NCBI GenBank assembly: GCA_965218205.1
Contig: OZ244590.1
Location: 496,001-560,000 of the forward strand
Length of the DNA stretch: 64,000 bases
Reading direction: 5' to 3'
Origin: CBDDCA01 sp965218205
GTDB lineage: Bacteria > Spirochaetota > Spirochaetia > WTKD01 > G963693115
Shown here piece after piece: positions 36,271-44,731 of this stretch; positions within the stretch are counted from its first letter, which is position 1, and every line of letters starts with the position of its first letter. Below the pieces are notes generated by a model. That model saw nothing but the letters and a program-made list of their open reading frames with translations, was not told where the DNA came from and did no database searches. A program made the position numbers and the translations under genes.

Positions 36271-37353
36271 ATGGATATACGAAGTAGTATGAAAAAAATT
36301 CTTTTGACTGGTGATAGACCCACTGGAAAATTACATTTAGGTCATTATATTGGATCACTGAAAGAAAGAGTTCGTTTACAGCATGAGTATCAAGCGTATG
36401 TTCTCCTTGCTGATTATCATATGCTTACTACTCGTCATACAAAAGATGATATTTCTTGTATTTCTAAAAATGTTGAAGATATTGTTTTTGATTATCTTTC
36501 GGTTGGCTTAGATCCTAGTGTTATAACATTCTATTTGCAATCACAAGTTCCAGAAGTTGCTGAGATAACGCTTTTATTATCAATGATGATCACAGTTCCT
36601 CGTTTGCAACGTTTGCCTAGCTTAAAAGATATGGCTCAGGCTGCAAATATGAAAGAGATGAGTCTTGGTTTATTGTCATATCCAGTATTACAATCTGCTG
36701 ATATATTGCTTCCACGTGCAAATATTGTGCCTGTAGGCAAGGATAATGAAGCTCATATTGAGCTTACGCGTGAGTTAGCAAAACGTTTTAATACGAATTA
36801 TGATTGTGATTTTTTTCCTATACCTGAAATATTGATTGGAGAAGAAAAAGCACTTGTTGGTACTGATGGTCAATCAAAAATGTCTAAATCACTTAATAAT
36901 GCAATCTATCTTTCTGATGATGAAAAAACAGTAACAAAGAAAGTTATGGGTATGTATACTGATCCTAATAGAATTCGTGCTGATATTCCTGGTGTTGTAG
37001 AAGGTAATCCAGTATTTATATATCATGATTTGTTTAATACTGATGTTCAGCAAGTGAATGATTTTAAGGAGCGGTATACAAAAGGGACTGTTGGTGATGT
37101 AGAAGTAAAAAAAGCACTTGCTATTGCGCTTAATGATTTTTTGAATCCAATTCGTGAAAAACGTTCTACCTATGAATTACAGGCAGGATTAGCACAGAGT
37201 ATTTTATATGAAGGAACAAAAAGAGTGCAAAAGATAGGGCAGGATACGGTTACAGGAATGAAAAAAGCTATGGGATTGAGTGGAGTATGGAATAAAATTA
37301 GAAGGAAAACTGAAGAGCGAGCAAAAAAACAAGGAACAGGGAGCTTTGGCTAA
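36271..37353 (+). CDS. trpS: Tryptophanyl-tRNA synthetase
   Basis: About 354-360 residues. Class I motifs are complete: TGDRPTGKLHLGHYIGS (HIGH-type) and DGQSKMSKSLNNAI (KMSKS). It charges tRNA-Trp. Two starts are possible, ATG 36271 and ATG 36289; the second begins MKKILLTGDRPTG, the usual family N-terminus, and is preferred, but neither has a good ribosome site. Its 3' end overlaps the longest frame of the next gene. Confidence 0.95.
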   Translation: MDIRSSMKKILLTGDRPTGKLHLGHYIGSLKERVRLQHEYQAYVLLADYHMLTTRHTKDDISCISKNVEDIVFDYLSVGLDPSVITFYLQSQVPEVAEITLLLSMMITVPRLQRLPSLKDMAQAANMKEMSLGLLSYPVLQSADILLPRANIVPVGKDNEAHIELTRELAKRFNTNYDCDFFPIPEILIGEEKALVGTDGQSKMSKSLNNAIYLSDDEKTVTKKVMGMYTDPNRIRADIPGVVEGNPVFIYHDLFNTDVQQVNDFKERYTKGTVGDVEVKKALAIALNDFLNPIREKRSTYELQAGLAQSILYEGTKRVQKIGQDTVTGMKKAMGLSGVWNKIRRKTEERAKKQGTGSFG

Positions 37354-38233
37354 ATTTTTGTCTTTACATGGTAAAGTATCTGATATATCAATAGAACAAT
37401 TTAGAGACATTGTTATGCATAGTTTCTATAATAGACCAAGAGAAACTATGCCCTGGCGAGAACATCCTACTCCTTATCATGTGCTAGTATCTGAATGTAT
37501 GTTACAACAAACACAAGTTTCACGTGTTCTTTCCTATTTTATGTCTTTTGTCGATAAGTGGAGTACTGTAGAAGCACTTGCTTTAGCTCCACTATCTGCT
37601 GTACTGAAAGAATGGCAAGGCTTAGGCTATAATAGGAGAGCGCGTTTTTTACATAATTGTGCAAAACTTGTATTGAGTGACCACAACGGTGTAATCCCTG
37701 ATAGTAAAGAAACATTGCAGTTATTACCAGGTATTGGAGAATATACTTCATCTGCAATAATGGTATTTGCGTTTAATATCCCTTGTGTTGTGATAGAAAC
37801 TAACATTAGAAGAGCTATTATACATACTTTTTTTTCTCAACAAGATGAAGTACAAGAACATGATGTTCGCTATTATGTAGAAAACACTATGGATACAGCA
37901 AATCCTCGTCTATGGTATTGGGCGCTTATGGATTATGGGTATTGGCTTAAATTTGAGGTAAGTAATCCTAATCGGAAAAGTAACATATATAAAAAGCAAT
38001 CAATGTTTGAAGGATCTAAGCGACAAATACGAGGAGCAATAGTTCGTATACTTGCAAAACATGGGATGTTAAATGAGGATGATCTGTATCATTATCTTTT
38101 TCAAGATCTTGTATATAAAAGAAATATAGAAAACAAAGAGCAATTTATCAATGAAGCAGAAGAATGCTTAGCATGTTTAGAGAAAGAAGGGTTACTGGTA
38201 AGTGAAAAAAAACAGTGGTATTTAGCCCATTAG
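37280..38233 (+). CDS. mutY: A/G-specific adenine glycosylase-like protein without Fe-S cluster motif
   Basis: Up to 317 residues. HhH-GPD features: MPWREHPTPYHVLVSECMLQQTQVSRV with the catalytic Glu, WQGLGYNRRARFL, LLPGIGEYTSSAIMVFAF and VVIETNIRRAI. The usual C-x6-C-x2-C-x5-C cluster after the domain is absent (WLKFEVSNPNRKSNIYKKQ instead), and the Asp of the DGNVKR motif is Glu (ETNIRR). The C-terminal MutT-like 8-oxoG domain is also missing; a short winged-helix-like tail takes its place. ATG 37280 overlaps trpS by 74 bases; TTG 37346 is a plausible shorter start. It probably belongs to a clusterless MutY branch. Confidence 0.82.
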   Translation: MEYGIKLEGKLKSEQKNKEQGALAKFLSLHGKVSDISIEQFRDIVMHSFYNRPRETMPWREHPTPYHVLVSECMLQQTQVSRVLSYFMSFVDKWSTVEALALAPLSAVLKEWQGLGYNRRARFLHNCAKLVLSDHNGVIPDSKETLQLLPGIGEYTSSAIMVFAFNIPCVVIETNIRRAIIHTFFSQQDEVQEHDVRYYVENTMDTANPRLWYWALMDYGYWLKFEVSNPNRKSNIYKKQSMFEGSKRQIRGAIVRILAKHGMLNEDDLYHYLFQDLVYKRNIENKEQFINEAEECLACLEKEGLLVSEKKQWYLAH

Positions 38234-38235
38234 TG

Positions 38236-38880
38236 TTATGGATAGAGACGAGATATGTTCCATGTTTGTTTTTCTTTTTGTGTATCTCTAGTATATACAA
38301 TTCGATCGTGTAATCGATTGCTATTTCCTTGCCAAAACTCAAACATGGTAGGTTGTAGGCTATATCCTGTCCAATTTTCTGATATTGGAATTTTTTTGCC
38401 TTGTAGCTCTTTTTCACATTGATGATATGCCTCAAGAAGAGCTTGCTTTGACTTTACAGGCTGACTTTGTTGTGATATATACGCGCTGATTTGACTTTTA
38501 CGTGGACGGCTTATGGCATATGTTTCAGCTTCTTTGCGGGGTAATTCTGATATTATGCCATCAATACGTACTTGTCTCTGTAATGGACTACAATACCATA
38601 GTATGTGCCCTTGAGGGTTTTGATGTATATCGTTACCTTTTTTGCTTTTTTTATTACTAAAAAAGCAAAATCCTTTTTCTTTACTGGCGTATTTTAGGAG
38701 TAACATACGAGCACTGGGTACTGCATTTTTACTTGCTGTAGATAGTACAATTTCATTGGTATATTGTAGTACTTTTTTTGCTTCTTGCTGCCATAGTTCC
38801 CATAGCTCCCATGGAGAATGAGGCACAGAATCGTCTAAATGTGAATATTCGTATATAGGATGTTCGTTTTTCCAATCCAT
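38236..38880 (-). CDS. pdxH: Pyridoxamine/pyridoxine 5'-phosphate oxidase
   Basis: 214 residues, full length. Motifs: EIVLSTASKNAVPSARMLLLK, GFCFFSNKKSKKGNDIHQNP, RQVRIDGIISELPRKEAETY, SRPRKSQISAYISQQSQ and WQGNSNRLHDRIVYTR, with the C-terminal W-x-I-x-RLYP. It makes pyridoxal phosphate with FMN, using oxygen in characterised enzymes. Its stop is 3 bases from the convergent glycosylase stop. PLP would serve MetY and other enzymes. Confidence 0.94.
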   Translation of the reverse strand: MDWKNEHPIYEYSHLDDSVPHSPWELWELWQQEAKKVLQYTNEIVLSTASKNAVPSARMLLLKYASKEKGFCFFSNKKSKKGNDIHQNPQGHILWYCSPLQRQVRIDGIISELPRKEAETYAISRPRKSQISAYISQQSQPVKSKQALLEAYHQCEKELQGKKIPISENWTGYSLQPTMFEFWQGNSNRLHDRIVYTRDTQKEKQTWNISRLYP

Positions 38881-38987
38881 AGTAATTATTGTACAACATA
38901 TTGTGTATTGACAATAGTGTACATGTAATAGCTAAAGTCTTTTCTGTCGCATTTAGTCCTTGAATCCGCAAAAACATAAAAAAGGTA

Positions 38988-39016
38988 TTGCAATATTATG
39001 TAATATCGTTTATTAT
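38988..39016 (+). promoter_or_regulatory. Promoter of the first giant DUF285 lipoprotein gene
   Basis: TTGCAA (38988-38993), 17 bases, TATTAT (39011-39016). The whole region from CATTTAGTCCTT (near 38950) to the -10 is shared with the region before the second giant gene (44611-44674). The spacer holds a symmetrical ATATTA-TG-TAATAT (38993-39006), which is imperfect in the second copy. Confidence 0.6.
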
Positions 39017-39057
39017 AAGCAAGGATTAATATAATTTAAAAAAACCAGGAGGAAATT

Positions 39058-42000
39058 ATGAGAAAAAATAATTTTTTTATGCATAGCAATGGTTTTAGTT
39101 TTATACTACTAACAGTATTGATGCTAGTAGTATTATTGAGTTGTGAAGATACAGAGGGAGTATCCTCTGTTGGAGGTTCTTCTCCTACTCCTGGAGGGGG
39201 AGGAAGGGTACAGCCTAGCTCAAAGTCGCAGTTATTACAGCTTATATCTGAGCGATTAAGTAAAGACAAGGCAGCAGACTTAAATGATGTAGATATAAGT
39301 AAAGTTACTGATATGAGTAATTTGTTTGTCCAGTTTCCTACCTTTAGTGGCAATGTGTCTAAATGGAATGTAAGCCACGTAACAAATATGAGTGGTATGT
39401 TTGAAGGAGTAACAGGGTTTCGTGGAAACATATCAAAATGGGATGTACGCAAAGTAACAAACATGAGTAATATGTTTAAGGGAGTCACAGCATTTAATAG
39501 TGATATATCGCTCTGGGATGTAAGCAATGTAACACAGATTGACAGCATGTTTGAAGGAGCAGCTGCCTTTACTCAGGATTTGAAATCATGGAAAATAGCC
39601 CCTGCGGTAAGTAAAGAGAGTAAAGATGTATTTAAGAATTCGGGAATTACTGAGTATCCGAGATGGCTGACATTAGAAGTTCTGTTAGAACCAGAAGTAA
39701 TAGTGACAATAGTAGGACGAGCAGTAAATGTGTCTATTACTCGGTGGCCAATAACAACAACAGGGACATTTACATTGACACCAGTATTGGCAGGAAGAGA
39801 TGCACTCCCAAAAGGGATGAATTTTGATACAAGTACAGGAACAATAACAGCAAAAGCAGGAGACCTTAAGACGATAACAAAGGGAAGCCCGCATCAGTTT
39901 ACCATTACCTTTAACGGAACAGGTGATTTTAAGAAAACAGAGAATGAAAATCTAAAAACGACTTTATCAGTGGCAGTGAAGAATTATTCAACACAGCCTA
40001 AGACAAGAGGAGAACTAAAAGCGATATTAAGAGTTATCTTGGATGCCGATGGGAATGGCATTATTGATAATGCTACAGCAGATCTCAATGGCATTGATGT
40101 AAGTGCTATTACTAGCTTGAGCTTTTTATTTAATGATAATATGTTGAAACATTTTAATGGGGATATATCAAAATGGGATGTAAGTAATGTAAGATATATG
40201 TATAAGATGTTTCAAGGATCGAGGTTTAATGGGGATATATCGAAATGGGATGTAAGTAATGTAAAAAATATGAGCAATATGTTTAAGCAGAGTCAATTTA
40301 ATGGAGATATATCAAGTTGGGACGTAAGTAGTGTTCAGCGTATGCACGATATGTTTGAAGAAGCAACAGCCTTTAATCAAGATATAACAGGATGGGCAGT
40401 TGATACTTTAATTGTTATGTACGATATGTTTAAGGGAGCAACATCGTTTGATCAAGATTTGGAAGCATGGGGAGAGCATATAGCAGAAAAGACATTAAGT
40501 ATATCAAATATGTTTACTCGTTCTAAAGTATCTGACGAAAAGATACCTACATGGGCATATGCGTTTGATGTGTTATATCAAGGAGCAAGCATAAAAGAAC
40601 TTACTGTACTGCAGTATCAAAATATAATAGTGAGGATTAAAAAGCAAATTCCATCAAGTGCAACAGGAATCTATAGTATAGAACCCAATACATTTACCGC
40701 AGATACAGGATTATCATTTGATGCACAAGAAGGGACAATAAAAGGGATAGCAACAAAAGAAGTAGCAAAAAAAGCATATACGATTACTTTTACTGGAGAT
40801 GCTAAGTTTCAAGGCAAGAATATTACATTGCCATTTTCATTAGAGGTAAAGGCAAATCGAGAGAAGTACGCATATTTTCCTAGTAATAAAAAAGAGTTGA
40901 TACAAGCAATAAAAGAGGTAATGGATATAAATGGTGATGGAACACCAAATGATAATAGAGCAGATTTGAATGTTATTTATACAGGGAATATTACAGATAT
41001 GAGTTATGTATTTAATGATAGTGCCTTGAGAGATTTTAATGGGGATATATCGCTTTGGGATGTGAGTAATGTTACAACCATGCGTGCCATGTTTTCTTAC
41101 TCTCAGTTTAATGGGGATATATCGCTTTGGGATGTGAGTAATGTTACAACCATGCGTGCCATGTTTTCTTACTCTCAATTTAATGGAGATATATCAAGAT
41201 GGAATGTAAGTAGTGTTTTTAGTATGAATTTTATGTTTAGTGATTCGCAGTTTAATGGGGATATATCGGATTGGAATGTGAGTAATGTAAAAACTATGAA
41301 TGATATGTTTTCTTACTCTCAATTTAATGGGGATATATCAGATTGGGATGTGAGTGATGTAGAAGATATGGCGAGTATGTTTTCTTACTCTCAATTTAAT
41401 GGAGATATATCAAGATGGAATGTAAGTAGCGTGGTCTGGATGAGACATATGTTTTATGCAGCTGCTAAATTTAATAGTGATATATCGGGCTGGAATGTAA
41501 GTGATGTAACAAATATGGAAGGTATGTTTGATGAAGCAACATCGTTTAATCAGGATATATCAAATTGGAAAGTTGCGAAGGTCCATACTATGGAGTATAT
41601 GTTTTATGGAGCAACATCGTTTGATAAAGATTTAGAAGCGTGGGGAGAGCATATCCCAGAACTAACAATAGTAGGAAAACCACTGAGTGTAAGAGGTATA
41701 TTTTCTCATTTACCTGATGAAAAAATTCCATCGTGGGTATATACTCTTAGGTATAAAGATACAGGCGTTACAGTAAATAAGAAAGTGTTTACTACGAAAG
41801 ATAAAAATGTTGTTTTGTCTATTGACAAAACACCGAAAGCAGCAACAGGAACATATAGTATAGTACCAGATACATTTACTACAGATACAGGGTTGACATT
41901 TGATACGGCAACTGGAGAGATAAGTGGTTCTCCTTCGGTGGTATTAGCTCAAAAAGAGTATACCATAACCTTTACAGGAAATGGAGGGTATGCTGGCAAA

Positions 42001-44514
42001 CAAAAAAGTACCACTCTCACTCTAACGATACAGGATACGAGTAGTCAAACATATTTTCCTAAGACAAAAGTAGCTTTGATAGCAAATATAAAAACGGTGA
42101 TGACAGTAGATGCTGATGGGGATGGTAGCCCTGATGATAACAGTGCCGATTTAAATGTCATCTATACAGGGTATATAACAGATATGAGCGGGATATTTAA
42201 TGAGAGTGCCTTGAGAAATTTTAATGGCAATATATCGCTCTGGGATGTAAGTAATGTAACTACGATGGACAGTATGTTTGAAGAATCAAAGTTTACAGGA
42301 GAAAATGGAGATATAACAAGTTGGGATGTAAGGAATGTTACAGACATGAATGATATGTTTAAGAAATCGTCATATGCTGGAGATATAAGTGAATGGGATG
42401 TAAGGAATGTCACAACTATGAATGAGATGTTTCGAGAAACAGCATATAACAAGGACATAACTCTATGGGATGTTCGCAGTGTTGCAGATATGGAGTCAAT
42501 GTTCTATAAGAATACAGCATTTAATCAAAATATATCCTATTGGAATGTGAGCAAGGTAACCACTATGAAACAGATGTTTAGTGAAACAGGAGCATTTAAT
42601 CAAGATATATCAAGCTGGGCAGTTGATAATGTAACTACTATGCAGTCAATGTTTCAAGCGGCAACTGCCTTTGATAAGGATTTAGAAGCATGGGCAGAGC
42701 ATATAGCAGGAAGAACGGTAAATACAGATAAAATATTCAATACAGCAGACAATAGTGGAGTAATACTCTCTGAAGACAATATCCCTACATGGCTCTACGA
42801 TTTTGTGCTTACTGTTGGTGGAACTGAAAGCAGTACTATACGTGGCTTTGTAGGCAAAGCCATAGAAGCAAATGGGGTAATAACAGTAAGCAAGAAGTAT
42901 CCTACTACAGCAACGGGAAGCTATACTATCTCTCCGAGCATAACAGATATAGGACTTAGCTTAGATGCTAGTACAGGAGCTATAAGCGGGAGTCCAACTA
43001 AAGTACAAAGCACAAAAAGCTACACACTGCTCTTTAGTGGAACAGGAGACTATGTAGGCAAGAGCTATAAGATACCATTGAGCATAACAGTAGTAGCAGG
43101 AAAGTATAGCCATTCTCCTACTAATAAAGCAGAGCTGATAGCAGCGATAAAGGATGTGATGGATACGGATGATGATGACAACCCTGATAATAACAGTGCT
43201 GATTTGAATAGCATATATACGGGAGCTATTACGGATATGAGTGGAGTATTTAATGATAATGCTTTGAGAAGTTTTAATGGAACTATATCGGACTGGGATG
43301 TAAGTAATGTTAGCAACATGAGTGAGCTGTTTAAGGAAAGTCAATTTAATGGCGATATATCAAATTGGGAGGTAAACAAAGTTACCGATATGAGTAGTAT
43401 GTTTAAGGATAATACTGTGTTTGATCAAGATATATCAAGCTGGCATGTGAACAATGTGACCACTATGGCATCTATGTTTTATAATGCAGAAGCCTTTAAT
43501 CAAGATATAGCGGGCTGGGAAGTTGATACTGTAACTACTATAGAACAGATGTTTCGCGAAGCAACAGCGTTTGCTCAAGATTTAGAAGCATGGGCAGAGC
43601 ATATAGCAGGAAGAACAGTGGCTATGGGAAATGTATTTACAAATGCTAATGTCTCTGGTGCAAAAATACCGAGTTGGATGTATAGCATATCACAGACCTA
43701 TGAAGGCAATGTTACTTCATTATTTACTATGGTAAAAGCACAAAGTAACATTAGTATTCCATTGACTAATACTGGAGTTTCAACATTTAATGCAACAGGG
43801 GCATATAGTATAGTGCCAAGTACTTTTGCTGCAGACACAGGCTTGACATTTAGTGTAGTGAGTGGAGCGATAAGCGGTAGCCCTACAAAAGCACTTGCAC
43901 TGAGAAAATATATAATTGTGTTTACAGGAACTGGTGATTATGCAAAAAAAAGGCTTACAAAAGAATTTACCATACACATACATGACAGCAGTGCTGCGTA
44001 TACATATTACCCAAAAACAAAGAATGCTTTGATAGCAAATATAAAAGCAGTGGTGGCATCAAATGGAAATAATGCAGACTTGAATGGAATATATACGAGA
44101 TACATAACAGATATGAGTGAGGTATTTAATAATAATGCCTTGAGAAACTTTACTGGAGATATATCGGGGTGGAATGTAAGTAATGTGGGAGATATGCGAG
44201 ATATGTTTAATAATACGAAATTTAATGGCGATATATCAAGATGGAATGTAAGTAGAGTTAGCAATATGGCTGGTATGTTTGGTAATGCAACTGCCTTTAA
44301 TCAAGATATATCAGGTTGGGATGTAAGTAGTCTTACTAATATGAGCTATATGTTTTATGGATCAAGTGCCTTTAATAAGGATATCTATGAATGGAAAGAT
44401 CATATTGACACAAACAATATCAATACTACCCGTGCGTTCACAAATTCTGCTGTAGCTTCAAACAAGATACCAGATTGGGCAGGAGGATCCTATACAGGAC
44501 CATCTTCTCGATAG
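39058..44514 (+). CDS. Giant DUF285 (BspA-like) surface lipoprotein, 1818 residues
   Basis: Signal peptide with lipobox VLLSC (Cys29) and a Ser/Pro/Gly linker. The mature protein alternates blocks of ~24-residue DUF285 repeats (consensus FNGDISxWDVSNVTxMxxMF) with Ig-like (He_PIG type) domains marked by GLTFDTATGEISGSP. At residues ~329, 622, 1018 and 1368 each block is preceded by an acidic loop such as DADGNGIIDNATADLN or DINGDGTPNDNRADLN, suited to calcium; a fifth near 1666 is degenerate. Related proteins in other bacteria bind host or bacterial partners; this is inferred here. AGGAGG precedes the ATG. It is paralogous to the next gene. Confidence 0.9.
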   Translation: MRKNNFFMHSNGFSFILLTVLMLVVLLSCEDTEGVSSVGGSSPTPGGGGRVQPSSKSQLLQLISERLSKDKAADLNDVDISKVTDMSNLFVQFPTFSGNVSKWNVSHVTNMSGMFEGVTGFRGNISKWDVRKVTNMSNMFKGVTAFNSDISLWDVSNVTQIDSMFEGAAAFTQDLKSWKIAPAVSKESKDVFKNSGITEYPRWLTLEVLLEPEVIVTIVGRAVNVSITRWPITTTGTFTLTPVLAGRDALPKGMNFDTSTGTITAKAGDLKTITKGSPHQFTITFNGTGDFKKTENENLKTTLSVAVKNYSTQPKTRGELKAILRVILDADGNGIIDNATADLNGIDVSAITSLSFLFNDNMLKHFNGDISKWDVSNVRYMYKMFQGSRFNGDISKWDVSNVKNMSNMFKQSQFNGDISSWDVSSVQRMHDMFEEATAFNQDITGWAVDTLIVMYDMFKGATSFDQDLEAWGEHIAEKTLSISNMFTRSKVSDEKIPTWAYAFDVLYQGASIKELTVLQYQNIIVRIKKQIPSSATGIYSIEPNTFTADTGLSFDAQEGTIKGIATKEVAKKAYTITFTGDAKFQGKNITLPFSLEVKANREKYAYFPSNKKELIQAIKEVMDINGDGTPNDNRADLNVIYTGNITDMSYVFNDSALRDFNGDISLWDVSNVTTMRAMFSYSQFNGDISLWDVSNVTTMRAMFSYSQFNGDISRWNVSSVFSMNFMFSDSQFNGDISDWNVSNVKTMNDMFSYSQFNGDISDWDVSDVEDMASMFSYSQFNGDISRWNVSSVVWMRHMFYAAAKFNSDISGWNVSDVTNMEGMFDEATSFNQDISNWKVAKVHTMEYMFYGATSFDKDLEAWGEHIPELTIVGKPLSVRGIFSHLPDEKIPSWVYTLRYKDTGVTVNKKVFTTKDKNVVLSIDKTPKAATGTYSIVPDTFTTDTGLTFDTATGEISGSPSVVLAQKEYTITFTGNGGYAGKQKSTTLTLTIQDTSSQTYFPKTKVALIANIKTVMTVDADGDGSPDDNSADLNVIYTGYITDMSGIFNESALRNFNGNISLWDVSNVTTMDSMFEESKFTGENGDITSWDVRNVTDMNDMFKKSSYAGDISEWDVRNVTTMNEMFRETAYNKDITLWDVRSVADMESMFYKNTAFNQNISYWNVSKVTTMKQMFSETGAFNQDISSWAVDNVTTMQSMFQAATAFDKDLEAWAEHIAGRTVNTDKIFNTADNSGVILSEDNIPTWLYDFVLTVGGTESSTIRGFVGKAIEANGVITVSKKYPTTATGSYTISPSITDIGLSLDASTGAISGSPTKVQSTKSYTLLFSGTGDYVGKSYKIPLSITVVAGKYSHSPTNKAELIAAIKDVMDTDDDDNPDNNSADLNSIYTGAITDMSGVFNDNALRSFNGTISDWDVSNVSNMSELFKESQFNGDISNWEVNKVTDMSSMFKDNTVFDQDISSWHVNNVTTMASMFYNAEAFNQDIAGWEVDTVTTIEQMFREATAFAQDLEAWAEHIAGRTVAMGNVFTNANVSGAKIPSWMYSISQTYEGNVTSLFTMVKAQSNISIPLTNTGVSTFNATGAYSIVPSTFAADTGLTFSVVSGAISGSPTKALALRKYIIVFTGTGDYAKKRLTKEFTIHIHDSSAAYTYYPKTKNALIANIKAVVASNGNNADLNGIYTRYITDMSEVFNNNALRNFTGDISGWNVSNVGDMRDMFNNTKFNGDISRWNVSRVSNMAGMFGNATAFNQDISGWDVSSLTNMSYMFYGSSAFNKDIYEWKDHIDTNNINTTRAFTNSAVASNKIPDWAGGSYTGPSSR
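41035..41178 (+). repeat. Near-perfect 72-bp tandem duplication
   Basis: Units 41035-41106 and 41107-41178 differ only in the last base (G/A). Each encodes one 24-residue DUF285 repeat (FNGDISLWDVSNVTTMRAMF plus SYSQ). The near identity, even at third codon positions, points to a recent duplication in frame. Confidence 0.9.
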
Positions 44515-44585
44515 AGTATAGATATACTCTTATATATGGAGGAGCTATTGTCGTATGTGAGATATAGCTCTTATTGTATTTATTT
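44513..44585 (+). terminator. Double hairpin terminator of the first giant gene
   Basis: AGAGTATA-GA-TATACTCT (44513-44530) overlaps the stop codon. A second stem GAGCTAT / ATAGCTC (44542-44548 with 44564-44570) is followed by TTATTGTATTTATTTTTT. The same layout recurs after the second giant gene. Confidence 0.6.
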
Positions 44586-44645
44586 TTTCCTCTGCTGAAG
44601 CCTTTGGTGTTACATTTAGTCCTTAAATCTCCTACAATATAGATA

Positions 44646-44674
44646 TTGCTATATTATGTGATGTAGTTTATTAT
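44646..44674 (+). promoter_or_regulatory. Promoter of the second giant DUF285 lipoprotein gene
   Basis: TTGCTA (44646-44651), 17 bases, TATTAT (44669-44674), the same spacing and -10 as before the first copy. Upstream CATTTAGTCCTT is also shared. AAGGAG at 44721-44726 precedes ATG 44732. Confidence 0.6.
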
Positions 44675-44731
44675 AAATAATAAAGTGATTGGGTATGTAA
44701 ATCCAAGAGGTAAATGTGAAAAGGAGAAAAT

